Counted from the stretch's first letter, positions 45,174 through 57,395 are shown. The stretch is DNA of 64,000 nt from Smallanthus sonchifolius (GCA_023525975.1 CM042028.1:76941501-77005500), one strand, 5' to 3'. Numbers and translations: made by a program. Notes: generated by a model from the sequence alone, not told the origin.

Positions 45174-46844
45174 TATTTTTGGGCTTTGAGGGCAGAGATA
45201 ATCTTGAGTGGTTTTTGTGGTTGAGTCGCACGATAGACAAGTTCAGGAGACTGGGGGTTTTCAAAAAGTATATTTCGGGTTTGACATTAGATTGTGACGT
45301 TGTGTCTCGATAACCAATCCATCCCAGTATAATATCAAAGTCTCCCATTTTCATTGGTAATAGATCCACTTTACAAACAAGCGATTCAATTTGTATGGGA
45401 CAATCTTTAAAGATATGTGAAATCACGATAGAATCACCCATATGTGTTGTAATGGTGATAGTGGGTTCTAACAAGGTAGGCATTATCATGAGGTGTTTAA
45501 GAAATGATTGTGAGACTATAGAGTGAGTTGCTCCCGTATCAAATAAAACTTCAATATCACGTAAACCTAGACAAAGGGTGCCAGAAACGGTACCTGGTGC
45601 ATCTGTGGCATTCAAATCAAACACTCGTCCCCCAGCAGTGGGTTGAGTAACATTCCCACCAGAAGCTCATTTAGGGTCAGGTTTCGGACAATCTTTAAGC
45701 ATATGCCCAGTTTGTCCACATCTGAAACAAGCTCCCAATGCTCGACGACATATACCCAGGTGGTGATTACCGCATGTGGTGCATATAGGGTTTGATTTTG
45801 GTTTACTTGTTGATTAACAAGTTGAGTTCTATTAGGAGCTCGATAGGCTTGGGCTTGGTATTGGGCTGGTCTAGGATTTTGGTACTTTGGTTGCCACTGA
45901 CTAGTGTGTTGGTTACGGTTATGGTTGACTTGGGTTCTATGGTCTCTAACATATGGGTTTTGGTTAAAGGATTGCCCTGTAGTTGTGATGTGGTTCCCGT
46001 CACGGTTTCTCTTGCGGTTCTCTTCAGATTTAGCTAGCCTTTTCTTGTTCTCTATTTCTAGTGTTTTAATAGCGTTCGCAACTTCAGTAATGTTGTTAAA
46101 CTTTTGGGTTATTATCCATCTTCTATTTTCCGCACAAACTACCCACTTCATATTTTCTGCCTGTACTTCTGGGGTTCCAGCAGCTAGACCAAGAAAGCTA
46201 GCAAGTCTACAAAATCTAGCCATGAAGTCTAACCAAGGTTCATCATCTCGTTGCTCGATAGATGCATACTCTCGAGCATACTCATTTCGTTCCACTTCAG
46301 AGAAATACTGTCTGAAGAAGATGGTACGGAAATCGTCCCAAGGAAGATTGGCAGCATAATCATTTCCCCCGTAAGCAAGTTTGACCCCACCCCACAAAAT
46401 GCGAGCGTCATCTTCCAGTTTGTACGATGCGAGCCTTGTTTTAAATACATCATCAACCCCTGTGACTTCAAATATCTTTTCCACGTGTGCTATCCAGTTG
46501 CTAGCCTCCACGGGTGTTGCTGCATTGTCGAATGATCTTGGTGTTTGCTTTTGGAATCTTTCGTTCCAGGTATGGATCCCTTCTGACGGTTTAGTATCAG
46601 TGTTCTTGACTTTGTCATTTTTAGGTGGAGGCGGAGGAGGTGTAGCATTTGGGGGTGGTGGTGGTGGAGGTTGTGTAGGAGGTGGAGGTGTTGGTTGTGT
46701 TGTGTTATTTTCCCCAGTGTGAACGTGTTGAACGACGGTTTTCAAAATTTTAGGAAGCATTCTTTCAACGACTCGCTCGACTGCGCCATCAAAGTTACGT
46801 CATTTGGAACTTGGTTTCCGACGGATGTGTCTCAGAGGAGGCAT
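45174..46844 (-). pseudogene. Chromovirus-1 gag and protease
   Basis: Gag starts at ATG 46844 (MPPLRHIRR), with a TGA at 46800-46802. It then has a Pro-rich stretch, the gag core (WIAHVEKIFEV..., DDFRTIFFRQYF...) and a zinc knuckle CFRCGQTGHMLKDC near 45720, read one frame away from the main frame. The protease follows with active-site motif LFDTGATHSIV near 45540 and a degenerate ILGWIGYR where the family has an ILGMDWL-type motif. It breaks off at the Athila insertion point (45173); the RT continues at 17652. It is the 5' half of the element at 14700-17652. Confidence 0.85.
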
Positions 46845-46975
46845 CTAAAAAGAAAAATAATATAAGGACTTATTGATAAGAACTTTAACGGAAGATTAAA
46901 TTTCCTAACCCAGTGTCTACCCATTACCTCACAGGTCTTAACTTATGTTTAAGTTTTCTACAGGAAAGAGCCTTT

Positions 46976-46988
46976 GCTCTGATACCAT
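46976..46988 (-). other. Chromovirus-1 primer-binding site
   Basis: The minus strand reads TTATGGTATCAGAGC just inside the LTR, matching the initiator-Met tRNA 3' end. It fixes the 5' LTR on the right. Confidence 0.85.
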
Positions 46989-46991
46989 AAC

Positions 46992-47870
46992 TGTAACACC
47001 CCAACCCGAAATAGGGCTGACGTGTTACTATTACAAAAACAGCGGCAAAAAGACATATTATATATAAATATCTGAAAAGAGTCTACAAAATATTCTAGTC
47101 CTAATAATTTAATATTTGTTACAGTACATTAATAACGATCGAAAGCTACACTGCTAACTACGTTAACTTTTAACTCTCTTCACACTTCCCCTTTAGCCCT
47201 GAAAACCTATTACACAAAAAGAAATGCGAAGGAGCAACTACAAACGAACGTATAAAAATAGTGAGAGAAAGCTGATAATCATAGAAATGCATATACAGTT
47301 ACATGACATATTTCAAGAATATATCATGTTATAAAGAAATACCCATCGAGCCTGATACATAACATAAACAGAAACAGGCGGAACATGCTAGCTAGTCCTG
47401 AACCGATGTGAGATGGGGTATGGGCATCATACAATCCAACCACCAGAAATAACAATATCCTAGGATCGATCCATACGCCTCGAAACATATAACAGAGACT
47501 CTGTAGAGTAAACAGGCGAGACGCCGTGAATTAGGCTCACCGTCACGGTCGGTGCCACGCCGTCGATGCCGCAATGACATGCTTGTGGTCACCCCCACAA
47601 ATAGGGGCGTGCTCGGGTATTAGATTACAAAGGTAATAACATATAATATATTAACGGTAACCGATCAGGAACATATGATAATGAATACAGTCTAATTAAA
47701 TAACATCGCATGTAATAAGATTTCTAAAACAGAGATTCAGATTCAAGATTATGATAATAATGAATTTAAAAAGATGAATGGTGAATATGATTTCGAATAC
47801 GACCAAGGTGTCAAATGAATACGTATAACATCATGTAAATGAGATAATAATTTATAGAGTACATAAAAAC
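46992..47870 (-). mobile_element. Chromovirus-1 5' LTR (interrupted)
   Basis: Begins TGTAACACCCCAACCCG on the plus strand and is collinear with 12263-13120. It contains the tract AACAAAAACAGCGGCAAAAAG-like near 47035, which is absent from the 3' LTR. It is cut at 47870 by the chromovirus-2 insertion; the remainder is not found in the window. Confidence 0.85.
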
Positions 47871-48544
47871 TGTCACACCCCCAAAATCCACTAACGGAGT
47901 TTTACCGTTAGGCGTGTGACAAATTAGGATCTTAGTCATTAGTTACATCAAACGACGCTATATGAGTTTAAACAAAAACATTAGATGTTCAGAGTTAAAT
48001 GCGGAAGCGTTTAAACAAAAGTAAATGTGTAAAACAACGCGCCAAAGTTTAGCTTAATAAAGGCAAGTGAATTGTTTAAAACGTTAGAAATGAATGACAT
48101 GATAGTAGGACTCAATGCATGTCCTAAGTGTGCAATCTGTGCCAGATCAACATGAGAAACATGTAAGAAAAAGGGTCAACACGAGGTTGGTGAGTTCACA
48201 TGTTTGTAAGTAAATAAACTGTTTGTGTGTTTGTAGGATCCACATACGTTAGTCACACCTATTGCTAGCTAGACAATGTACAAGTTACTCTAAGCGCTCG
48301 CAACCGAAGCTGACAGTTTGTTTGTTTGTTTGCCTCCAGCCATGTCTATCAACTCTAACTAATATGTTTATGCCAATCTACACCCGTTCGACCTCCAATC
48401 GTGCTAGCGCGACTCGCCCGGGTGGGGTTTGTCAAACCCAGTAGTAGTACTCAAATTACCTCGCTAAGTCCATATTAACGGTTCGATGTGAGGACTTTCA
48501 TGATAGTGTTTACGCTTAAGTACACAAGTGGTGGTGAAATACTA

Positions 48545-48845
48545 TGTGATCCATGTCCGTTTGTGTATATGTCTCTCCCCGGCGGGAAGACAAGTAACGG
48601 ATGTCTGTTTGTGTGCATGTTTCTCCCCAACGGGAAAACAAGTAAAATGATACTCGTTTGTATGCATCTTTCTCCCCAACGGGAAAACAAGTAAGATGAT
48701 GCTTGTGTATATGCATGTTTCTCCCCCAACGGGAAAACAAGTAAAATATTGTTTGTTTGTATGCATGTTTCTCCCCAACGGGATGACATGTAAAATGATG
48801 TTTGTGTATATGCATGTTTCTCCCCCAATAGGAAAACAAGTAAAA
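48545..48845. repeat. ~56-bp tandem repeat in the LTR
   Basis: Five to six units of the form TTTCTCCCCAACGGGAAAAC-AAGTAAAATGATG-TTTGTGTATATGCATG. Overlapping open frames on both strands come only from the repeat and are not genes. Confidence 0.85.
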
Positions 48846-49588
48846 AAGGGGCCGTGAAACTCATCTAAGTTGTGTAAGCGTAGAAGTTAGCACCACACAA
48901 GGATGCAACAGCAACCACGGTTGGTTTGCCTGTGAACGGTCTACAAATGCCCTAGAATTATAAGCATAATAGTTAGGGACATATGGGATTTTGTGACGAT
49001 GACACGGAAGATTTGAACGTCCTAAAACATACTTAGGATCAACGAGTAGACGAACTTGTCCACGGGAATAATGATTTCTTAATATAATAATTAAGATAAT
49101 AATGTTTCGTGTCGAACGTCTCTAATTACGAATAATATTAATAAAATAAATATATTTGTGTGTTTGTTCCATTTAAAAATGGCCTAGAAAAATAATATAA
49201 CTTAATATATTATTTTTAAGTTCGCAGGATTAATAAAATAATCATTGGTGTGGTAAAAATAATAAATACATTATTTTTATTCGAAGATATATATGTGGGT
49301 AAACAATATGGATATTTATATTATTTATAAGTTCGAAGCGTTATATGAAGTTTACAACGTGGTGAAAATAATATATAAACATATTATTTTTTATCGGATT
49401 CATAGGCTGAATAATAATATAAGTATACTATTATAAAAGTGTGAAATAATATTAGAACGGTTTATAAAATCAAACCCGAGCCTACGGGTGGTTTCGAAGT
49501 TCAAAATATATTAACATAATATAATAATTATCGTTTTGAAAATACAATATAATAATCAAAACATTCTGTCAACGGATTTACTTACACC

Positions 49589-50485
49589 CAACCGTGCCTA
49601 AGGCAAGGCATGACCGTGTCAAGGTCAAATGAGCACGACCGTGCTGGTCATGAGTGCGACCGTGCTGGTCAGAAGACACATTTAGGTCAGAGTACTAGGC
49701 ACGACCGTGTCTGTGTCCGGCACGAACGTGTCTAGGGTTTTTAAGGCATGACCTTGTCTAGCCAGGAGGCATGACCAGGTCAGGGTACGGGCACGACTGT
49801 GCTGGTCAGGCACGACCGTGTCTGGAAAATTTAAGGAAGTAATTCGATCAATTCTTATAAGATTAACGGTTGAAATCATGGGGCTTTTGATAAACAAGGA
49901 ATTACGAATCTCACCATGTAGATTAATTTGATTGAGATTGTGTCTAGACTAGGATTCGATTAAACCAAAAATGTGATGAACCCTAGGCCTGATTAGAGTT
50001 TAAAACAGTGTTGTAAGCCCCAATCAGTTTAGGGCTTTTGTTCTAGAGATAAAAATAATCAAATGGTGTGTTTAATTACCTCAAACGATACAGAATTGAC
50101 AGAGATCGACTAAAACGGTTTGCGGCTTCGCGTGGATAATTCTCCGGTGTACCCGACTGTATCTCCGGCCAAAATGATCAAAGCAAAAGCTTCACAGAGG
50201 TGCGTATATAGTGTGTGTGTAGTTTGTTTTCGCATAAATGATCTAAAATGATCGAATTCGAGTGTTTTGATAATGAAATCGACGGTTTCGGATTTAAAAG
50301 TCATAATGGGGTTTAATTTGATAATTGCATGTGTTAAAGCGTGAGATAATGGCTCAATGATGATCGCCACTATCATAGTTAGCCGTTACAACTTCGTATT
50401 CAAATGGATTTGCGATTAAGGACTGGTTTACGTTTCAACTGGGCAAGAGGCGCGACCGTGCCCGTGTACCGGCACGACCGTGCTT
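49589..50485. repeat. GCACGACCGTGC motif arrays in the chromovirus-2 LTR
   Basis: Around ten intact or decayed copies at 49589-49825 (for example GGCACGACCGTGTC, GAGCACGACCGTGCTGG) and two at 50448-50485. Most are in the ACC orientation relative to the plus strand. Many show single transitions (GCATGACCGTG, GCACGACTGTG). The spacers are unlike those of the Athila arrays. Confidence 0.8.
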
Positions 50486-50611
50486 GCTTGAGTTTTGGTT
50501 AAATACAAAAATAGTCCATGTAGTTTGGTATAGGTTTGTAATTTGACTGATTTGGTCCTTGAGGTTTATGAGATAACGGAGTTTAGATTGACGGAGTTAA
50601 CCAGAATTTGT

Positions 50612-50727
50612 CCGGTGTCACATCATCCCCTAGTTGAAAGAATTTTCGTTTCGAAAATTAAAATAAAATGAAAAATTTTCTGAGTGTCACATCATCCACT
50701 AGTTGAAAGAATTTTCGTCCCGAAAAT
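50612..50727. repeat. Duplicated LTR edge and polypurine region
   Basis: GTGTCACATCATC(C/A)-CTAGTTGAAAGAATTTTCG occurs twice about 70 bp apart (from about 50615 and 50684). The first copy marks the LTR end plus the polypurine tract; the second is a tandem duplicate that looks like a second LTR edge. Confidence 0.75.
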
Positions 50728-50739
50728 TAGAATGGTACC

Positions 50740-53700
50740 TTAAGTGTTTGACGTGGATTGCTTGAACAGATGAAGATACTTGCGCATCGTCTGATCCTCG
50801 CGCTCCCATGTGAATTCCGGTCCGTGTTTCGAGTTCCAACGAACTCTGAAAATAGGGATCTTACTACGTTTGAGCGTTTTGACTTCCCTATCCATGATTT
50901 CTATCGGTTTTTTAATGAACCGCAATTGTTTATCTATGTGTAGTTTCTCAAGAGGAACCGCGAGTGTCTCGTCTGCTAGACATTTCTTCAAGTTTGAGAC
51001 ATGAAAGACATCGTGTACACCACTCAGTCCTTCAGGTAGGTCCGGTTGGTATGCTATTGGGCCAATTCTCTTCACTATATTGAACGGTCCAACATAACGA
51101 GGATTCAGTTTGCCTCGTTTCCCGAAGCGAATTACACCTTTCCAAGGTGAGACTTTCAATAGGACCATATCGCCTACTTGAAATTACAACGGTTTACGAC
51201 GTTTATCGGCATAGCTCTTTTGACGGTCGCGGGCTGCCGCCAAACGGTTTTGAATTTGAATGATCTTTTCAGAAGTTTTGAATACAAGTTCAGGACCCAT
51301 AAGTTGGCTATCTTCAACTTCGGTCCAACAGATAGGTGATCGGCATTTACGTCCGTACAATGCCTCAAACGGTGCTGCCTTAATGCTAGTGTGATAACTT
51401 TTATTGTAGGAGAACTCTACTAATGGCAAGTGAGTTTCCCAACTGTTACCGAAATATATCACACAAGCTCGTAGCATGTCTTCTAGGGTTTGAATAATAC
51501 GTTCGTTTTGAGGATGGTATGTCGTGCTTATATCCAGACACGTGCCTAGAGCTTTTTGTAACGATTGTCAGAAACGTTAGGTGAATCGAGCGTCACGATC
51601 AGAGATGATTGAGGTTGGCTCTCCGTGTCGAGAGATGACCTCTTTAAGGTAAACACGAGTGAGCTTTTCCATCTTACCAGTCTCTCTGGTTGCTAGAAAG
51701 TGAGCGGATTTAGTCAAGCGCTCTACGATCACCCAGATGGTGTTGCACCCGCTAGAAGTTCGGGGCAATTTGGTGATAAAGTCCATAGAAATTTTCTCCC
51801 GTTTCCACATTGGAATCTCTGGTTGTTGGAGTAAAGCAGAAGTGTTTGGCATTCCACCTTAACCTTTGAGCAGGTCAGGCACTTGCTCACATAGGTGTCT
51901 ATATCGGCTTTAATCTTCAGCCACCACTATAGCACCTTTAGGTCATGGTACATCTTTTCGGAACCGGGATGAATAGAGTATCGGGGTTTGTGAGCTTCAT
52001 CTATTACCAGTTCCCTTAGGTTTCCGTATGCTGGAACACATATTCGCTCTGTGAAGTAGCGAATGCCGTCTAATTTAACCTCAAGTTGATCTTCCATACC
52101 ACATGTGGCTACCAAAGGTAGGTTTTCCTCTTTCAGGGCTTCGAGTTGAGCACTACGGATTTTGTCAGGTAATCTGGTGTGGATAGTAAGTTGTAATGCT
52201 CGAACTCGTTTGGGCTTGGTTTCCTTACAGCTTAGGGCATCGGCTACCACATTAGCCTTGCCCGGATGATACTTGATTGCATAGTCATAGTCATTCAAGA
52301 GTTTGACCCAACGACGTTGTCGCATGTTCAACTCTTTCTGCTCGAAGATATGCTAAAGACTCTTGTGATCGATGTAAATAGTGCACTTGGTACCATACAA
52401 GTAATGTCTCTAGATCTTTAGTGCAAATACCATGGCTCCCCACTCTAAGTCATGAGTCATGTAGTTTTTCTCGTGTATTTTAGTTGACGAGAAGGGTATG
52501 CGATCACTTTCTCGCGTTGCATCATAACGCAACCAAGACCTTGAATGTAGGCATCGCAATACACTACAAAATCATCCGTTCCCTCTGGAAGAGATAGGAT
52601 AGGTGCACTACAGAGTTTATGTTTCAAAAGTTGGAATGCTGACTCCTGGGTGTCACCCAGTTATAGGGTTTACCCTTTTGAGTTAGGGCGGTGAGAGGTT
52701 GAGCGATTTTTGGAGAATCCCTCGATGAAACGACGTTAATAGTCGGTCACACCTCGGTCGGAGTTGTCGGTGCCGCCCAATTCTTGATGGCTTCTATCTT
52801 GGATGGATCGACATGTATTCCTGTCTCGTTGACTACATGTCCAATGAATTACACTTCACGAATCCCGAATTCGCACTTGGAAAGTTTTGCGTACAACTGC
52901 TCTTGTTTCAACAATTCCAGAATCAAACGTAGGTGTTCCTCATGTTCATCCCTATTCTTAGAATAGATGAGGATGTCATCAATGAATACGATGACGAACT
53001 GGTCAAGGTAGGGTTTACATACACGGTTCATGAGGTCCATGAATACCACGGGTGCGTTGGTTAGTCCAAAAGGCATGATCATAAACTCGTAATGGCCGTA
53101 CCTAGTCCTGAATGCAGTCTTTGAGATATCCTCGTCTCGGACTCTCAGTTGATGGTAACCGGATCTAAGATTTATCTTGGAATAGAAACTTGATCCTTGA
53201 AGTTGATCAAACATATCATTAATGCAAGGTAGAGGATAACGGGTCTTGATAGTCACTTTATTCAGCTCACGGTAATCAATGCACATGCGGACAGTCCCGT
53301 CTTTTTCTTGACGAATAGGACTGGAGCTCCCCATGGCAATGAGCTAGGTCTGATAAAACCCTTATCTAACAACTCTTGCAGTTGTGTAGACAATTCTTGC
53401 ACTTCACTAGGTGCAAGTCTATACGGTGCCCAAGCAATAGGCGCTGCTCCGGGTGCTAGATCGATCTGAAAATTTGACTTGACGATAAGGCGGAAGACCA
53501 GGAAAGTCTTCGGGAAATACTTCTGGATACTCACGTACGATCGGGATGTCGTCAATCTTCTTCTCCTTAGATGGCTGATCGGCGACGAGAGCCAGAATGG
53601 TAGTATGACCTTTACATAGACACTTTTGTGCTTTCACAAAAAATATGATGCCCACGACAGCACCACTCTTTTCGCCTTGGACAGAAAGGGTTTCTCCACT

Positions 53701-53935
53701 CGGGAGAGGAAGACGAACAATTTTCTCACGACAGATAATCTCAGCTTAGTTCTTAGATAACCAATCCATACCGAAAATTACATCGAAACTGCCAAGTGTG
53801 GCTGGCATGAGGTCAATGTCAAGCTTATGACCAGTCAATCCTAGCTTACATCTTCTAAGAATGTGAGTTGCTTCGATTATTTGACCGTCCACTATTTCTA
53901 TAGTGTACTTAGTTCCTAGTAGAGTTGGAGTATGA
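50740..53935 (-). pseudogene. Chromovirus-2 pol and partial protease
   Basis: The minus strand carries the end of a retropepsin (FDVIFGMDWLSKN near 53770), RT with YRELNKVTIKTRYPLP and the catalytic FIDDILIYSK (53334-52849), and damaged RNase H (52750-52350). The integrase follows, with the H2C2 region at 52331-51927, the catalytic SMDFITKLP and SDRDARFT (51852-51577), and the GYHTS-type C-terminal part. A chromodomain-like tail ends it (VRWNSKHGPEFTWEREDQM-like, 50840-50780). There are frame breaks at about 51575, 51170, 52340, 52850 and 53330. The protease N-terminus with its DTGA is absent. It is inactive. Confidence 0.85.
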
Positions 53936-54950
53936 CCACACCCACATGAAATTTATGAGATCACTGAAATAACTGGATATGCTGGAATATAAGTCAAAAT
54001 TAGACTGAGGATTAGTAATAGGATGAGGTAACAAGGTCAATGGAATCTATTGTTAGAGTGTAAGGAATAACGTGTTAGTTTAGAAAGAATTTCTCAAATT
54101 CCGCTTGCATAGTTAGAGTCGATGGGTTTACCATGAGGTTCTACTAGACTTTCGATCGAGATGGCTTCATTAATCAAGTCTGGATGAGAGTCTTAAGTTC
54201 ACTAAGACTCTTACATGAGTTACATAAAATAATGGGTTCCATTAATGATAGCTCAGTGTGTCCGTAAATCTCTTCAACTTGATAGTCACGTCTATCAACC
54301 GTTGAACAGGTTTAATGATACCAACTAGTCGTTAAGTGGGTTACAAGAACTTCTACTGATAGTGGAAGTTTAAGTTTGTAGATCACTGATTAGGACCATT
54401 TATCCACACACTAGGTTTCACCAGGACTTACATGCATCTCAAATTACTATTACGTGTGCACCCGTAATGATAATTTGCTTTGCATGCTCACCTTAGCTTC
54501 TTCCTATCCAGTGTCAAAATGTCCCTCAATTTTTATTTCCGAGTATAGAGTGTTGTCAGATACGACAAGTCATCGGGAGGCTTAGTTATCAACTATAAGT
54601 TGATCAACTAGGTCTCATATCAGGATGACTAGTCAGGAATCATTTGATCCGAGTATTCACTCGAGTTGGAACATAATACGAGAGTCTAATCCAGTGGATT
54701 GTAGATGGGAACAAGCACATGAAACAAACATGTACATGAAATGCGGCTTCGATGAGCGAAACTAGTTCATGGTTATGTGTTATTGGAAGAGGCAAAGTAG
54801 TTATCCTTCCAACTGAGTCGGGATAGGGTTTTGGGTATGCAATGAGCAAGGCGTTCTCAACCTTGTGGTCAATCTTTCTTCAACATAATATCGACCAAAG
54901 TGCGAGCCCACGGCTCGGGAAAGTGATGACATCTATGTGTCAATGAATTT
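53936..54950 (-). other. Chromovirus-2 internal DNA, unrecognised
   Basis: About 1 kb where the protease N-terminus, the gag zinc knuckle and most of gag should lie. No domain could be read in either strand, so it is either a rearranged segment or a foreign insertion. Confidence 0.4.
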
Positions 54951-55392
54951 CTACCATAATACATGCAACGGTCTGCCTCTACACGGTTTACCTCGAGCGA
55001 GGTCCACGGGTTCGGGCTTGAAGTAGAGTAAAGCTAGTGAGATCGGAGTATAGTTGCTAGTGGGTGCAGGAGGGACTCGCCTCCGACGAACCCAACTCCC
55101 AAAGAGACATGTGCTAGTGCTATGTGTCGCCCCCAATATGGACATGAGGAGGTACACCATACCCCACGGTGTCATCGATAGGCTCGAGCCGGTGTCTTCC
55201 TCGGCTCTGGTGGTGTAACAAGGGTGCAGATGATGGTGGTGTGAGTGATTCCTCCGAAGGCTCCGTCTTGCTGCCCTCGGGCGGGAGTGGATCTTGTTTT
55301 GGTGATTCCCCGAGTGTCACCACCGGGAATATTGATGCAATGCGAATGACGTGTCCCTCATCAGCAGAGGGTGATATGGATGATGTCAACAT
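54951..55392 (-). pseudogene. Chromovirus-2 gag N-terminal remnant
   Basis: Two overlapping minus-strand frames (55392-55120 and 55175-54951) give an acidic, Pro/Ser-rich start (SPSADEGHV..., GVPPHVHIGGDT) and a continuation with STCLFGSWVRRRR. This style fits the disordered N-terminus of chromovirus gag. A frameshift joins them. The capsid core and zinc knuckle are missing. Confidence 0.5.
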
Positions 55393-55504
55393 GCATGTAA
55401 TGTATGTATGGGTGCTATGTATATCATGTATGAGTGTCTGTGTCGTGTAACTAATGCATGTGTGCGGTTATATTCTAGTATGCAATCCTAGTTCTCTATA
55501 ACCA

Positions 55505-55520
55505 ATGGCTCTGATACCAA
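55505..55520 (-). other. Chromovirus-2 primer-binding site
   Basis: The minus strand reads TGGTATCAGAGCCATT, 2 bp from the LTR start at 55523, complementary to initiator-Met tRNA. Confidence 0.9.
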
Positions 55521-55522
55521 TC

Positions 55523-55866
55523 TGTCACACCCCCAAAATCCACTAACGGAGTTTTACCGTTAGGCGTGTGACAAACCAGGATCTTAGTCATTAGTTACAT
55601 CAAACGACTCTATATGAGTTTAAACAAAAACATTAGATGTACAGAGTTAAATGCGGAAGCGTTTAAACAAAAGTAAATGCGCAAAACAACGCGCCAAAGT
55701 TTAGCTTAATAAAGGCAAGTGAATTGTTTAAAACGTTAGAAATGAATGACATGATAGTAGGACTCCATGCATGTCCTAAGTGTGCGATATGTGCCGGAGC
55801 AACCTGAGAAACATGTAAGAAAAAGTGTCAACACGAGGTTGGTGAGTTCACAGGTTTGTAAGTAAG
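55523..55866 (-). mobile_element. Chromovirus-2 5' LTR fragment
   Basis: 344 bp, nearly identical to 47871-48213 (TGTCACACCC...GTTTGTAAGTAA). It is then cut and followed by Copia RT sequence without any recognisable continuation, so a deletion or later insertion removed about 2.4 kb. Confidence 0.9.
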
Positions 55867-57395
55867 GCTATGGTATCTCGTGACGTTGCATTCTAGAAAG
55901 AAGCAATAAATGATGAGATGGATTCTATTTACAAAATAATACTTGGAAATTGACTGAGCTACCCTTTGGTTGTAAACTATTAGGTTGTAAATGGATCTTT
56001 AAGAAGAAAGTAGATGGTACCATAGATAAGTTTAAGGTCAGATTGGTTATCCAAGGCTTTAGACAAAAGGAATGTATACACTACTTCGACACATATGCTC
56101 ATGTGGCAAGAATATCCATAATTAGGTTGTTGATTGGTCTAGCAGCTATACACAACCTTGTTATACACCAAATGGACGTGAAAACTACATTCCTAAATGT
56201 TGATTTGGATAAGGAGATATACATGAGACAACCTAAAAGTTTTATTATGCCTGGCAATGAGCATAAGGAGTGTAAGTTCATTAAGTCACTCTATAGTTTA
56301 AATCAAGCACCTAAGCAATGACATCAAAAGTTTTATGACATTGTGTTGTCTAATGGTTATGTGCTTAACCAAGCTGACAAGTGTGTGTACAAATTTTATG
56401 ATAAATCTAGTAAAGGAGTTATAATATGCATTTATGTTGATGGTGTGTTGATCTCTTGCACTATTCAAGATCAAGTTGATAAAACAAAATAATTCTTGTC
56501 ATCTAACTTCTCTATAAAGGATTTAGGGGAGGCTAAGATGATCCTGGGCATTAGGATCAAGCATGAGAACTAGGATATTTCTACCTCACAGTCTCATTAC
56601 ATCGAGAAAGTATTGAAGAAATTCAATTGTGAGAACTGTTCTCCAGTTAGCACTCTTATTGATCCAAACATCAAGCTTTTACCAAACAAAGGTGACGTTG
56701 TGACACAACTTGAATATTCAAGAGCCATTGGCTGCTTGATGTATGCCATGATTAGCGTAAGTCGGATATTCCATTTGATGTTTAGAAGCTTAGTAGGTTT
56801 ACTAGCAACCCTGTTACACATCATTAGCAAACTATTAGAAGAATATTCAAGTATTTGAAGGGAACCATAAACGATGGTCTGTGTTATTATGGATTTCCTT
56901 CTGTTGTTCAAAGTTATTCAGATGTAAGTTGCATTACAAATATGGAAGATCACTCCTCAACTAGTGGATGGGTCTTTCTACTTTAAGGGGGAGCTATCTC
57001 ATGGGTTTCTAAGAAACAAACTTGCATAACTAACTCCACAATGGATTTTGAGCTTGTTACCCTAGCACAGCTAGTAAAGAAGCTGAATAGCTAAGGAATT
57101 TAGTGTATGAATTATGGTGCAAACGTATATCACAAATATCTATCAAGTGTGATAATGCTGCTACCTTGGCTAAGGCCTATATCCAAGTGTATAATGGGAA
57201 GTCTAGACACTTGAGTGTTAGACATAGCATGATTCGTGCGATCATCATGCATGGTGTGATATTAGTTGAATATGTTCGTACACAACATAATCTAGCAGAT
57301 CATCTAACCAAAGGATTAGCGAGAGATCTTGTGTATAATGGGAAGTCTAGACACTTGAGTGTTAGACATAGCATGATTCTATGTACTCATTGAAG
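55867..57395 (+). pseudogene. Copia-2 RT-RNase H remnant
   Basis: A relative of Copia-1 on the plus strand, lacking everything upstream of the RT. The start AMVSRDVAF*KEAINDEMDS is followed by WIFKKKVDGTIDKFKVRLVIQGF. The catalytic motif reads YVDG instead of YVDD (near 56430-56445), and in-frame stops occur near 56321, 56490 and 56570. The RNase H end (ADHLTKGLARDLV) is followed by an inserted 49-bp copy of upstream sequence (57331-57379 repeats 57187-57235). It is dead. Confidence 0.85.
57331..57379 (+). repeat. 49-bp templated duplication
   Basis: Exact repeat of 57187-57235 (starts GTGTATAATGGGAAGTCTAG), 144 bp away in the same orientation. It is inserted at a GTG match just after the LARDLV codons of Copia-2. 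Confidence 0.85.

Larger units (their letters stand above)
47871..50622 (-). mobile_element. Chromovirus-2 3' LTR (complete)
   Basis: About 2.75 kb with tips TGTCACACCC and GGTGTCACA. The first ~340 bp are repeated at 55523-55866. It contains a ~56-bp tandem repeat (48545-48845) and GCACGACCGTGC motifs (49589-49825, 50448-50485). It sits inside the 5' LTR of chromovirus-1. Confidence 0.85.

Noticed and set aside
46500..46730. Glycine-rich plus-strand frame
   Set aside because: It is antisense to the Pro-rich segment of chromovirus-1 gag.
48545..48845. CRISPR-like array
   Set aside because: Units are contiguous variants without unique spacers, there are no cas genes, and the context is a plant LTR. 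The same reasoning applies to the dyad arrays.
48475..48864. Overlapping open frames with repeated HTNK/FPVGEK-type peptides
   Set aside because: They are products of the ~56-bp tandem repeat inside an LTR, open on more than one frame.
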